Source of the DNA: Caulobacter vibrioides
GTDB lineage: Bacteria > Pseudomonadota > Alphaproteobacteria > Caulobacterales > Caulobacteraceae
NCBI GenBank assembly: GCA_001449105.1
Contig: LNIY01000066.1
Coordinates: 21,979 to 85,978 of the forward strand
Length of the DNA: 64,000 nucleotides
Direction: 5' to 3'
The translations under genes were made by a program, and so were the position numbers. Below the pieces are notes generated by a model that saw only the letters and a list, made by a program, of their open reading frames with translations, did not search any database and was not told the origin of the DNA. Below, piece after piece: positions 10,221 through 19,771 of the stretch (position 1 is the stretch's first letter; each line of letters begins with the position of its first letter).

Positions 10221-10607
10221 TTAGCGGCAGACGGTGCGTTCGTAGACCGAGCCGCTGTAGCGGTCGTAGTCGCGCGTGGTCCAGCAGTCGCTGCGGTGAT
10301 GGCGGCGCGGACCGTAGTCGTAGCCGTAGTAGCGCGGCGGCGGGGCGCGATAGCCGTAGTCGTAGCCGTACCCATAGGCCGGGCGGCCGTAGTAGCGATC
10401 GCCGCGGCGGTCGTTGTTCAGCGACGAGCCGATGGCCAGGCCGACGATGCCGCCGACGATGGCGGCGGCGGCGGCGTCATTGCCGCGGTCGCGGTGACGG
10501 TGGCGGCGCCAGTCGTCGGCCGAGGCCTGGGTGCTGGCGGCGATCATGGTCAGGGCGGCGAGGCCGGCGGCGACGCCGCCGAAGGTCTTGAGCGGTTTGA
10601 AAGCCAT
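10221..10607 (-). CDS. Exported Tyr/Arg-rich protein with glycine-zipper segment
   Basis: 128-residue protein with a clear signal peptide (hydrophobic run GGVAAGLAALTMIAAS, cleavage near ASAD), then an Ala/Gly helix AAAAIVGGIVGLAIGSSL of the glycine-zipper type, and a Tyr/Gly/Arg-rich tail with YGYDYGYR and YYGYDYGPRRHH. The only cysteines (CWTTRD and the penultimate Cys) could form one disulfide. Proteins of this style are common in alphaproteobacterial envelopes, but function is unknown. It is divergent from cheW. Confidence 0.8.
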   Translation of the reverse strand: MAFKPLKTFGGVAAGLAALTMIAASTQASADDWRRHRHRDRGNDAAAAAIVGGIVGLAIGSSLNNDRRGDRYYGRPAYGYGYDYGYRAPPPRYYGYDYGPRRHHRSDCWTTRDYDRYSGSVYERTVCR

Positions 10608-10784
10608 GTCGGCCTCCTTGGAAAAGCTTGTCCCAAGCCTGCGCGTGTGCGCCTGAACCCTGCGTGAACGGGCCTGTCAGGTGGAAAGCTGCGCCAAGGC
10701 GCCTTTTTTGTTCACCTTTCTGGGCGATGCTTTTCCTCGAACGTGGCCAGAAGGCCATCGACGCGACGAAGGCGGACGAAAGCG

Positions 10785-11255
10785 ATGTCGAGCAACAACA
10801 CGGCCTACACCCCCGGCGAAGCCCTGCAGGTTCTGTCGTTCGAGGTGGGCGCCCAGACCTATTGCGTGCCGGTCGGCACGGTGCGCGAGATCCGCGGCGT
10901 CACGCCCCCCACCCCGCTGCCCGACGCCCCGCCGCACGTGCGCGGCGTCATCAACCTGCGCGGCCAGGTGATGCCGGTCATCGACCTGTCGGCTCGCCTG
11001 GGCAAGGGCCTGGCCCAGGACGGCCCGCGCCAGGTGATCATCGTCGTCGAGAACGGCCGCGACGTCGCCGGCCTGCTGGTCGACGCCGTATGCGACAGCT
11101 TCATCGTCGAAGCCAGCCAGATCAGCCCGCCGCCGTCGGTCGGCGACGAGGCCTCGGCCCTGGTCTCGGCCGTGATCACCACCGACGCAGCCATGGTCGT
11201 GCTGCTGACCGTCGACGCCATCCTGCCCGAGCGCCCGATCGCCATCGCGGCGTAA
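10785..11255 (+). CDS. cheW: CheW-domain chemotaxis coupling protein
   Basis: Adaptor that couples chemoreceptors to the kinase CheA. The 156-residue product is a single CheW domain: VLSFEVGAQTYCVPVGTVRE near the N-terminus, then RGVINLRGQVMPVIDLSARL, the receptor/kinase contact loop, and GLLVDAVCDSF. The ATG at 10785 starts MSSNNTAY. No cheA, receptor or other che gene is near, so this is an orphan CheW. A small hairpin followed by six T residues lies about 80 bp upstream. Confidence 0.93.
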   Translation: MSSNNTAYTPGEALQVLSFEVGAQTYCVPVGTVREIRGVTPPTPLPDAPPHVRGVINLRGQVMPVIDLSARLGKGLAQDGPRQVIIVVENGRDVAGLLVDAVCDSFIVEASQISPPPSVGDEASALVSAVITTDAAMVVLLTVDAILPERPIAIAA

Positions 11256-11350
11256 GGGCCGCTTCAAACAAATGTTTCGATAGCCTCTTCCGCTCGCCCC
11301 TCCGCCGGGGCTAGGGTCTTCCGCACAACCATAAAGCGGGAGACGAGCGG

Positions 11351-12454
11351 ATGAAGGCGGCGGTGCTGCGCGAGGTGGGCAAGCCCCTCGTGATCGAGAA
11401 CGTGGCCATCGGCAAGCCGGGCCCGCGCGAGGTCCTGATCCGCACCAAGGCGGCGGGCGTCTGCCACTCCGACCTGCATTTCGTCGAAGGCTCCTATCCC
11501 CATCCCCTGCCCGCCGTGCTGGGCCACGAGAGCGCCGGGATCGTCGAGGCGGTCGGCGACGAGGTGCGCACGGTCAAGGTCGGCGACCACGTCATCACCT
11601 GCCTGTCGGTCTACTGCGGCCACTGCGAGGTCTGCCTCACCGGCCACATGAGCCTGTGCACCAGCTCGGAGACCAAGCGCCCGAAGGGGGCGGAGCCGCG
11701 CCTCTTCAAGGAAGACCTGAGCGCCGCCGGCGGACGCGGCCCGATGGCCCAGTTCCTGAACCTGTCGTCCTTCGCCGAGCTGATGCTGGTGCACGAGCAT
11801 GCGTGCGTGGCCATCCGCAAGGACATGCCGTTCGACCGCGCCGCCCTGATCGGCTGCTCGGTGACCACCGGCATCGGCGCGGTGATCCATACGTCCAAGG
11901 TCCAGCCGGGCGAGACCGTGGCCGTCATCGGCTGCGGCGGGGTGGGCCTGGCCACCATCAACGGCGCGGCTATCGCGGGCGCCGGCCGCATCATCGCCAT
12001 CGACCGCCAGCCCTCGAAACTGGCCCTGGCCAGGACCTTCGGCGCCACCGACGTGATCGACGCCAATGACGGCGACGTGGTCAAGCAGGTGATGGAGCTG
12101 ACGGGCGGCGGCGTCCACCACAGCTTCGAGGCCATCGGCCTGAAGGCCACCGCCGAGCAGTCGTTCAAGATGCTGCGCCGGGGCGGCACGGCCAACATCA
12201 TCGGCATGATCCCGGTCGGCACCATGATCGAGCTGCACGGCCCCGACTTCCTCGGCGAGAAGAAGATCCAGGGCAGCTACATGGGCTCCAACCGCTTCCC
12301 GGTCGACATGCCGCGCTTCGTCGACTTCTACATGAACGGCAAGCTGAAGCTGGATGAACTGATCGCCCGCCGCATCAAGCTGGAAGACGTCAACGACGCC
12401 TTCGAGGAGCTGAAGCGCGGCGAACTGGCGCGCTCGGTGATCGTGTTCGATTAG
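11351..12454 (+). CDS. Zinc-dependent alcohol dehydrogenase (MDR superfamily)
   Basis: NAD-linked medium-chain dehydrogenase oxidising an alcohol to an aldehyde or ketone. The 367-residue product has the catalytic zinc ligands in GVCHSDLH and GHESAG, four structural-zinc cysteines in YCGHCEVCLTGHMSLC (about 91-106), and a Rossmann domain with CGGVGLATINGA followed by an acidic IAIDR that suggests NAD rather than NADP. The start ATG is preceded by GGGAGACGAGCGG. Substrate is unknown. It converges on a DMT transporter gene across a family A repeat. Confidence 0.94.
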   Translation: MKAAVLREVGKPLVIENVAIGKPGPREVLIRTKAAGVCHSDLHFVEGSYPHPLPAVLGHESAGIVEAVGDEVRTVKVGDHVITCLSVYCGHCEVCLTGHMSLCTSSETKRPKGAEPRLFKEDLSAAGGRGPMAQFLNLSSFAELMLVHEHACVAIRKDMPFDRAALIGCSVTTGIGAVIHTSKVQPGETVAVIGCGGVGLATINGAAIAGAGRIIAIDRQPSKLALARTFGATDVIDANDGDVVKQVMELTGGGVHHSFEAIGLKATAEQSFKMLRRGGTANIIGMIPVGTMIELHGPDFLGEKKIQGSYMGSNRFPVDMPRFVDFYMNGKLKLDELIARRIKLEDVNDAFEELKRGELARSVIVFD

Positions 12455-12459
12455 AAATT

Positions 12460-12671
12460 CCCTCTCTCTGAGAGAGAGGGAGGGGCCCATGGCGCAGCCA
12501 TGGGAGGGTGAGAGGTTTCACCTTTTCCGATTGAAGCTCCATGATCAGACAAGCGGCCCGTGGCTTCAGCTTGAAGCGTGCACAGGGGCTCGAGATTTCC
12601 CCGCCAGCAGTGAAACCTCTCACCCTCCCACCGCTTCGCGGCGGGTCCCTCCCTCTCTCAAAGAGAGAGGG
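12460..12671. repeat. Palindromic intergenic repeat, family A, copy 2
   Basis: Large inverted repeat: left arm CCTCTCTCTGAGAGAGAGG then GGGAGGGTGAGAGGTTTCA; right arm TGAAACCTCTCACCCTCCCA then CCCTCTCTCAAAGAGAGAGG. The roughly 90-base spacer is unrelated to the other copies. The right arm overlaps the 3' end of the DMT transporter gene and provides its last codons and stop. Confidence 0.88.
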
Positions 12672-13617
12672 TTTTGCTAGGCTGCCCCTTCCGCGTCACT
12701 AGGAAGATCCCCGCACAGACCAGCGCCAGGGCGGCGGCGTTCTTCCAGGCCAGCACCGGCTCGTGCAGGAACAGCGCCGACAGCAGCACCCCGAACACCG
12801 GGATCAGGAAGTTGAACACCGCCAGCATGCCCACCGGATTGTGCTTGAGCAGCAGGCTCCACAGGGCGAAAGCGGCCGCCGACAGGCCGGCCATGTAGGC
12901 CAGCAGGGCCAGCGAGCGGATGTCGAAGCCCTCCAGCCGGCCGCCGAACGCGAAGCCGATGCCCAGCAGGGCGCCGCCGCCGATGGCCAGCTGCCAGCCG
13001 GTCATGACCATGGCGTCCATCTTCTGCGAGATGGTCTTGCCCCAGATGCCGGCCGCGGCCAGCACGAAGGCGGCGATGACCACGAAGCCCTCGCCCAGCA
13101 GGGTGAACTCGAAATCGAGCCCCTTCCCGCCCAGGTTCACCGCCAGGACGCCGAGGAAACCGAGCAGGCAGCCCAGCGCCTTGCGCGGGGTCAGGCGGTC
13201 GTTGGCGTAGAGGAAGTGGGCCAGGATCACGCCGAAGAAGGCGCCGGTCGAGTTCATGATCGACGACTTCACGCCGGTGGCGTGGGCCAGGCCGATATAG
13301 AAGAACACGTACTGCACCGTGGTCTGGACGATCCCCAGCGCCACCACCTTGGGCGCCTGGTCGCGCGGCGGGACCAGCGACTTGCCGGTCAGCCCCGCCA
13401 GCACCAGCAGGATCGCCCCCGCCGCCAGGAACCGCCAGCCGGCGAACAGCATCTGGGTGGCCGTGTCGCTCTTGGCCACGTGCAGCATCGCATAGCCGGC
13501 CTTCACCGCCGGAAAAGCGCTGCCCCACAGCAGGCAGCATAGGACGGCCATGCCGATGACGAAGCGGCGGTCACTATAAAGATCGGCGCGGGGCGAGGTC
13601 ACGCTGGGCGAGGTCAC
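12658..13617 (-). CDS. EamA-type DMT superfamily transporter
   Basis: Inner-membrane drug/metabolite transporter. The 319-residue product has about ten hydrophobic helices in two EamA repeats. The first begins CCLLWGSAFPAVKAGY; the second follows the linker near residue 165 (AAAGIWGKTISQKM) and ends FLIPVFGVLLSALFLHEP. The start is a GTG at 13617. The final residues TLSL and the TGA stop are encoded by the inverted repeat arm. Substrate cannot be assigned. Confidence 0.93.
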   Translation of the reverse strand: MTSPSVTSPRADLYSDRRFVIGMAVLCCLLWGSAFPAVKAGYAMLHVAKSDTATQMLFAGWRFLAAGAILLVLAGLTGKSLVPPRDQAPKVVALGIVQTTVQYVFFYIGLAHATGVKSSIMNSTGAFFGVILAHFLYANDRLTPRKALGCLLGFLGVLAVNLGGKGLDFEFTLLGEGFVVIAAFVLAAAGIWGKTISQKMDAMVMTGWQLAIGGGALLGIGFAFGGRLEGFDIRSLALLAYMAGLSAAAFALWSLLLKHNPVGMLAVFNFLIPVFGVLLSALFLHEPVLAWKNAAALALVCAGIFLVTRKGQPSKTLSL

Positions 13618-13794
13618 TGGGGGCGGGCCTTGTCGGAAAAAGCATCGCCGCCCTGCGGAAAGCGGGGCGGCGAGCGGATCTATGCGGCGCTTCTAGGCTT
13701 CCGGCCGCCCGGCTTCAACCACGCGACCGCCTTTGTCACGAGACCGCCAAGCGGCGCATGCTATCGGCGAGGCTTGGCTTTGAGAGAGGCGCCC

Positions 13795-15897
13795 TTGTCC
13801 GTCATCGATCGTCGCGGCCTGCTGCTGGGCGCCGCCGCCGGCGGCGCGCTGTCGCCAGCCCTCGCCGCCTCACTGGCCCGCGCAGCCGACATCGACGCCG
13901 ATGTCCGGACGGGCACGATCAAGGACGTGCAGCACGTGGTGATCCTAATGCAGGAGAACCGCAGCTTCGACCACTATTTCGGGACCATGGCCGGGGTGCG
14001 CGGCTTTGGCGACCCCTTCCCGATTCCGGTACGCGACACGTTCATCCGCAAGGGCGGCACGGCGTTCATGCAGGCCTGCGGGAAGGGCGCGCCCCCGCTG
14101 CTTGCGCCGTTTCCGCTGAACACCGCCCAGACCTTCGCCCACATGCGGGTGGAGGGCACGCCGCACGGCTGGGCCGACGCCCAGGACGCCTGGGACGAGG
14201 GCCGCATGGACCGCTGGCCGGTCGCCAAGCATCCGCATTCGATGGGCTTCTACGAGCGGGCCGACATCCCGTTCCAGCACGCGCTGGCCGAGACCTTCAC
14301 GCTCTGCGACGCCTATCATTGCTCGACCCAGACCGGCACCAACACCAACCGCCTGTTTCTGTGGACCGGAACCAACGACGGCGCCGGCCAGGCCGGCGGG
14401 CCGTCGATCTCCAACTCGCACGACGACTTCGCGGACAAGGGCGGAGCGGCCGAGTCCTACCGCTGGACCACCTATCCCGAGCGCCTGCTGGAGGCCGGCG
14501 TCACCTGGCGCATCTACCAGGACATGGCCGACAACTTCACCGACAACCCGCTGGCCGGGTTCGCCGCCTATCGCCAGGCCCGCACCGACGCGCCGGGCTC
14601 GGACGGGCGGCTGAAGGACCTGGCCTTGACCACCTGGCATCTCGACCGGCTGGCGCAGGACGTGGTCGGCGGGCGGCTGCCGTCGGTGTCGTGGATCATC
14701 GCCCCGGCGGCCGATTCCGAGCATCCCGGCCCCTCCAGCCCGGCCCAGGGCGCCGACTACACCGCCCGGGTGATCGAGGCCCTGACCGCCGATCCCAAGG
14801 TCTGGGCGCGCACCGTGCTGCTGGTGATGTTCGACGAGAACGACGGCTTCTTCGACCACGCGCCGCCGCCGGCCCCGCCGTCGCGCGACGCCGATGGCGC
14901 GGTGCTGGGCGGATCGACGGTGGACACCGCCGGCGAATATCACCTGCTGCGCAATCCCACCGAGGCCAAGGCCGAGCGCGACGACCTGATGGGCCGGCCC
15001 TACGGCCTTGGGCCGCGCGTGCCGATGTACGTGATCTCGCCGTGGAGCCGGGGCGGCTTCGTCAACAGCCAGGTCTTCGACCACACCTCGGTGATCCGCT
15101 TCCTGGAGGCGCGGTTCGGCGTGGCCGAACCCAACATCTCGCCCTGGCGGCGGGCGGTGTGTGGCGACCTGACCTCGTGCCTCGACTTCCGCACGCCCAA
15201 CCACAGGCCTCATGCGCCCCTGCCGGCGACGGCGGAAACCGCAAGGCGCGCGGCGGCGCTGAAGGAGACCACCACCCCGCCGATCCCGGTCTCGCTCGGC
15301 ACGCCGGTCCAGGCCCGGGGCCAACGCCCTTCACGCGCCCTGCCCTATCGGTTCGCGGTCGAGGCGGCGGTGAAGGACGACGCGATCTCGCTCGATCTGG
15401 CCAACCTCGGCCAGGCCGGCGCGGTGCTGCACGTCTACGACCAGCTGCGGCTGGACCAGCCCTCGCGCCGCTACACCCTGCGCGCGGGCGGGCGGCTGGC
15501 CGACGCCTGGCCGGCCGGAGCCTATGACCTGTGGCTGCTGGGTCCGAACGGCTTCCACCGCCGCTTCGCCGGCGAGGCGGACGACAAGCTGGACCTGCGG
15601 ATCGCGCCCGCCGTCGACGGGCGTTCGGTGACGGTGAGCGTGAGCAATAACGGCCAAGCGCCGCGGGCGGTGACGATCGCGGCCGCCGACGGCCTGCCCG
15701 GCCTGATCTGGCGCGCGCTCCTGCAGCCCGGCGAGACCCGTACGCGCGACTGGAAGACCGATCACGGCTGGTACGATCTCTCGGCCCGCTCCGAACACGC
15801 CCCGACCTGGCGCCGTCAGGCGGCCGGACGTGTGGAGACCGGCAAGGACTCGGTCAGCGATCCGCTGATGGGCGGGCCGGCGCGGCAGCGGCGCTGA
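13795..15897 (+). CDS. Tat-exported phosphocholine-specific phospholipase C
   Basis: Phosphoesterase-family phospholipase C that cleaves phosphatidylcholine-type lipids in the periplasm or outside the cell. A TTG at 13795 with GAGAGAGG about 5 bp upstream gives a 700-residue product starting with a Tat signal (DRRGLLLGAAAGG, then ALAASLARAAD). The catalytic domain shows VVILMQENRSFDHYFGTM, CDAYHCSTQTGTNTNRLFLW and MFDENDGFFDH. Two DUF756-like C-terminal domains follow (about 510-700). Length and order match the family closely. An in-frame upstream ATG at 13630 would add 55 non-signal residues and is unlikely. Confidence 0.93.
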   Translation: MSVIDRRGLLLGAAAGGALSPALAASLARAADIDADVRTGTIKDVQHVVILMQENRSFDHYFGTMAGVRGFGDPFPIPVRDTFIRKGGTAFMQACGKGAPPLLAPFPLNTAQTFAHMRVEGTPHGWADAQDAWDEGRMDRWPVAKHPHSMGFYERADIPFQHALAETFTLCDAYHCSTQTGTNTNRLFLWTGTNDGAGQAGGPSISNSHDDFADKGGAAESYRWTTYPERLLEAGVTWRIYQDMADNFTDNPLAGFAAYRQARTDAPGSDGRLKDLALTTWHLDRLAQDVVGGRLPSVSWIIAPAADSEHPGPSSPAQGADYTARVIEALTADPKVWARTVLLVMFDENDGFFDHAPPPAPPSRDADGAVLGGSTVDTAGEYHLLRNPTEAKAERDDLMGRPYGLGPRVPMYVISPWSRGGFVNSQVFDHTSVIRFLEARFGVAEPNISPWRRAVCGDLTSCLDFRTPNHRPHAPLPATAETARRAAALKETTTPPIPVSLGTPVQARGQRPSRALPYRFAVEAAVKDDAISLDLANLGQAGAVLHVYDQLRLDQPSRRYTLRAGGRLADAWPAGAYDLWLLGPNGFHRRFAGEADDKLDLRIAPAVDGRSVTVSVSNNGQAPRAVTIAAADGLPGLIWRALLQPGETRTRDWKTDHGWYDLSARSEHAPTWRRQAAGRVETGKDSVSDPLMGGPARQRR

Positions 15898-15903
15898 TCC
15901 CAA

Positions 15904-16114
15904 CCCTCTCTCTTGGAGAGAGGGAGGGGCCCGCCGCATAGCGGTGGGAGGGTGAGAGGTTTCACCCTCGGCAGGGAAACCCGAGGCGTCCCGCAAACTT
16001 CGGAATCTGGAGAGAAGCACGCGCCTGAAAGACAGCGCTTCATTCGGTGAGTTTGTTACCTCTCACCCTCCCACGCCGAAGGCGTGGGCCCCTCCCTCTC
16101 TCAAAGAGAGAGGG
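15904..16114. repeat. Palindromic intergenic repeat, family A, copy 3
   Basis: Two-armed inverted repeat between the converging phospholipase C and M23 genes: CCCTCTCTCTTGGAGAGAGGG plus GGGAGGGTGAGAGGTTTCACC on the left, and CCTCTCACCCTCCCACGCC plus CCCTCTCTCAAAGAGAGAGGG on the right. The hairpin tips differ between arms (CGCATAGCG and CGAAGGCG), but the arm bodies match family A. Confidence 0.88.
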
Positions 16115-16125
16115 ATCAGGAAAAC

Positions 16126-17538
16126 CTACCGCAGCTTGCCGGCGTTTGGCGACTTCAGCTCGGCCAGGGCCAGGCGCGGAGTGTCCTTGCTGGATCCGCC
16201 CGTGTCGGCGGCCTGGGCGTAGTTGCTGTCCTCGCGGCCGGCCTGGGCCAGCAGGGTGTCGACGCGGGCCTTCTTGGCCTTGAAGGCCGCCAGCTCGCCG
16301 CCCGACAGCACCGTGCCCTGCGGCACCTTGGCGCCGATCGGGTTGACGCGCTGGCCGTTCAGCCAGACCTCGTAGTGCAGGTGCGGGCCGGTCGACATGC
16401 CGGTCGAGCCGACATAGGCCACGACCTGGCCCTGCTGCACGCGCATGCCCGGACGGATGCCCTTGGCGTAGCGCGAGATGTGGGCGTAGCCGGTGTCCCA
16501 GTTGCCGGCGTGGCGGATGCGCAGCCAGTTGCCGTAGCCCGCCCAGCGCTTGGCCTCCAGCACCACGCCGTCGCCGGCGGCGAGGATCGGGGTGCCGGTG
16601 CCGGCGCCGAAGTCGACGCCCTTGTGGCCGCGCGCATAGCCCAGGATCGGGTGGCGGCGCATGCCGAAGGTCGAGGTGATGCGGGCCCCGTCGACCGGGG
16701 TGCGCAGCAGGAAGCCTTTGATGTTCTTGCCGCTCTCGTCGAAGAACTGGGTCTTGCCGTCGCGCTCGAAGGCGTAGAAGCGCTGGCCCTTGACCTCGGC
16801 GTACTCCAGGTCGCCGGCCTCGATGGTGCGGCCGCTTTCGGTGACCTTGCGATCGAACACCAGGCAGAACTGGTCGCCGTCCTTGATGTCGCGCGAGAAG
16901 TCGATCTTGTGCGAGAACAGCTTGGCGGCCTGGCTGATCACGGCCGGACTGCCGCCGACGGCCGCCACGCTCTCGTAGAACGAGCCGTTCATGGCCCCGC
17001 ACGACACCTTGGTCTCGTCGCGGACCTGTTCCTCGATCTCGCGCAGCTTCAGCGCGCCGTCGAAGGTGCGCGACACGGTGACGGTCGAGGACGGGCTGGT
17101 GCGCATCGACAGGCCGACCAGGCGGGCCGGGCCGCGGTCGTTGTCGCGGCGGCGGGCGATGGCGGCCTCGAAGGCCATGCCGGCCTTGATGTTGACCGTG
17201 TCCATGGCGCTTTGCAGCGTGCTGACGACCTGGCTGGCCTCGTCGGCGCCGACGCCCGAGCGCTGCACGGCGCCCTGCAGGGTCTCGCCGGGACGAACCT
17301 TGACGGAAACGCTTTCGGGACGGTCGAAGCCGGGCTGGGCCTCGGCCTGAGCAAAAGCCACGTGCTGCAGGGCCACCATGGCGGCCGCGTCCAGCGGCGC
17401 GTGGGCGGCGACAACGGTCGACGGGGCGTCGCCCGCCGTCAGCTTCCAGCCCAGGGCCAGGGCGGCCAGGCCGGCGACGGCGGTGAACAGCCGCGGCGCG
17501 AGACGCAACGTCGGGCGTCGCGGATCAAATTCCTGCAT
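16126..17538 (-). CDS. M23-family peptidoglycan endopeptidase (LytM domain)
   Basis: Envelope metalloendopeptidase or LytM-type amidase activator. The 470-residue product has an N-terminal membrane anchor or signal (LFTAVAGLAALALGWKL, about 16-32), a long middle region with an OapA-like segment (VKVRPGETLQGAVQRSGV), and a C-terminal M23 domain with the zinc/catalytic motifs HKGVDFGAG and GPHLHYEVWLNG. The ATG at 17538 is preceded by a GGGGGAC ribosome-binding site. It is transcribed in the same direction as ctrA, downstream of the ctrA terminator. The metal ligands look complete, so catalytic activity is expected. Confidence 0.94.
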   Translation of the reverse strand: MQEFDPRRPTLRLAPRLFTAVAGLAALALGWKLTAGDAPSTVVAAHAPLDAAAMVALQHVAFAQAEAQPGFDRPESVSVKVRPGETLQGAVQRSGVGADEASQVVSTLQSAMDTVNIKAGMAFEAAIARRRDNDRGPARLVGLSMRTSPSSTVTVSRTFDGALKLREIEEQVRDETKVSCGAMNGSFYESVAAVGGSPAVISQAAKLFSHKIDFSRDIKDGDQFCLVFDRKVTESGRTIEAGDLEYAEVKGQRFYAFERDGKTQFFDESGKNIKGFLLRTPVDGARITSTFGMRRHPILGYARGHKGVDFGAGTGTPILAAGDGVVLEAKRWAGYGNWLRIRHAGNWDTGYAHISRYAKGIRPGMRVQQGQVVAYVGSTGMSTGPHLHYEVWLNGQRVNPIGAKVPQGTVLSGGELAAFKAKKARVDTLLAQAGREDSNYAQAADTGGSSKDTPRLALAELKSPNAGKLR

Positions 17539-17720
17539 CGGTCCCCCGTTCGGTAGCGATGCCGTTTTCGTACAGAAAAGGCACGGCCGGGAAGCCCCCC
17601 AGCAATCGTCGGGCCGGAACATGACGGCGCGAGGGCCGCCGATCAAGGACTATCCGGTGCTTTGGACGTTTTGTCACGGATATGGTTAACCCGTTGTCCT
17701 GGCTCGGAAAACGCGAGCTC

Positions 17721-17754
17721 AAAAAGAAAAACGCCCGCTGCGAGCAGCGGGCGT
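17721..17754 (-). terminator. Intrinsic terminator of ctrA
   Basis: On the minus strand an 11-bp perfect stem ACGCCCGCTGC / GCAGCGGGCGT with a very short loop is followed by TTTTCTTTTT. It lies 37 bp after the ctrA stop and should insulate the M23 gene from ctrA transcription. Confidence 0.9.
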
Positions 17755-17790
17755 CTTCTGTCGAATTTCGGGTTTCGCGCGGGCGAAAAA

Positions 17791-18486
<696 letters not shown>

Positions 18487-18572
18487 GAAACCCTCCCCGC
18501 CCTGAGGCGGCGCTTATTCGACAGCTAGGCGGACAACCGCCGGTGAAACCCGTCCACCAGTCTGGCGGACAG

Positions 18573-18637
18573 TTAATTTAAGACTGGTTAATGGTGAACG
18601 CGTCGTCTGGCGAAATGGTTAATATGATTTGCGAATC
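18573..18637 (-). promoter_or_regulatory. ctrA promoter region: CtrA motifs and GANTC site
   Basis: Reading toward ctrA, a GATTC (18637-18633) is followed by TTAACC (18622-18617) and then TTAACC, TTAA and TTAAC between 18591 and 18572. In Caulobacter the distal P1 promoter contains a CcrM-methylated GANTC and a CtrA site, and the proximal P2 promoter is CtrA-activated; this layout agrees. The exact P1/P2 start sites are inferred. The rest of the 395-bp gap (18638-18881) shows an isolated TTAAC at 18731 but no gene. Confidence 0.8.
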
Positions 18638-18881
18638 GGGTGCAAGCGCCCAGAAAACCGTTGCGCACATTGGCCGCAGGCGGTTTTCAAGCTCGGCCTT
18701 GAGGTGGTGAAAAGCCAGCAAACCCAAGGGTTAACAGGGGATCGCACGCCGTTACCGCGTTAAGAAGCCTCAAGGCGGCGTTCGTCTTTAGGGCGAGATT
18801 GCGGCGTTCTGTCGCGAGAATTTCGAGCCCATTTTTTCGCCTTCCGCGTGCGGAAGAAGCTTGGCCGGCGGTGGAACCGCG

Positions 18882-19655
18882 TCACCCGGCCGCGGCCGAT
18901 TCCCCTTCCGTCAGCCAGCCGGCCGCCCGCAGGCGGGCCACCGAGGCCCGGGCGATCGGCGCGGCCTCGCCGTCGACGAGGCGCAGCCGCAGGTTCCGGC
19001 CGTCGCGCTCGACCCCGACCACCGCTCGCCGCGCCACCCACCACGAGCGGTGCACCTGCAAGCCGTCGAGGCCCGACAGCCCGGCCAGCACCCGCGCCAG
19101 CGGACCCGCCTCCAGCCGCGAGCCGGTCTCGGTGCGGACCCGGACATAGTGGTCCTCCATCTTCAGATAGAGGACGCTGGAGGCGACCAGCGACGGCTCG
19201 GCCTGGGGGCCGGGGATCGCCGGAACCGCCCGCGCCGCCTGCAACCGTGCGCGCAGCAGCGTGAAGCCGACGGCGATCGGGCCGGAGATCGCCAGGCACT
19301 GACCGTACCAGTCCAGCGGCGACAGGCGCTTGAGGAACGGCCACAGGGTCGAGGCCAGCGGCGCCACCACCGCCGTCTGCGCGGCGCAGGCGACCAGGAT
19401 CGCCGCCCCGACCATCGCCCAGGCCGGAACCTTCAGCCGCGCCGCGCCCGCCACGGCCAGGCGGATCGAGAGGCCGAAGATCGCTGCGCCCGCCCAGAAA
19501 CAGCCCGTCCAATAGAACGCACGCACGAGGACGGGACCGTTGAAGTAGCTGCCGAACGGCCCGACCACGCCCAGGAACACCCCCAGCGCCGTGGCGACGG
19601 AAAGGTCGATCGCCCACTCGCGGGCGGTTCCCAGGACGGGCGTTCTGACGCTCAT
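18882..19655 (-). CDS. Membrane-anchored LytTR-family transcription regulator
   Basis: 257-residue protein with about four N-terminal membrane helices (residues about 15-140, including ALGVFLGVVGPFGSYF and AWAMVGAAILVACAA) and a C-terminal LytTR DNA-binding domain (about 165-245) with YLKMEDHYVRVRT and the conserved LQVHRSWWV. Such fusions bind DNA from the membrane; the signal is unknown. The ATG at 19655 is preferred because it starts just before the first helix. It is encoded upstream of ctrA on the same strand but separated by the ctrA promoter region, and is divergent from the exported hydrolase. Confidence 0.92.
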   Translation of the reverse strand: MSVRTPVLGTAREWAIDLSVATALGVFLGVVGPFGSYFNGPVLVRAFYWTGCFWAGAAIFGLSIRLAVAGAARLKVPAWAMVGAAILVACAAQTAVVAPLASTLWPFLKRLSPLDWYGQCLAISGPIAVGFTLLRARLQAARAVPAIPGPQAEPSLVASSVLYLKMEDHYVRVRTETGSRLEAGPLARVLAGLSGLDGLQVHRSWWVARRAVVGVERDGRNLRLRLVDGEAAPIARASVARLRAAGWLTEGESAAAG

Positions 19656-19771
19656 GGCCGATCTATAGCGCCGTTCGCCGCTTCGCGAACCCGTTCGCCC
19701 GTTCACGCAACGGGCGTGGCGGCGCAAGGCCCCGGGCCGCATCGGAGGGTCATCGCCAACCGGAGCCCTCC

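Noticed and set aside
13630..13794. Upstream ATG start for phospholipase C
   Set aside because: It would place 55 non-signal residues before a clear Tat signal; the TTG at 13795 has a good ribosome-binding site and gives the family length.
17681..17690. GGTTAACC upstream of the M23 gene as a CtrA operator
   Set aside because: Only a single half-site; neither strand has TTAA at seven-base spacing.
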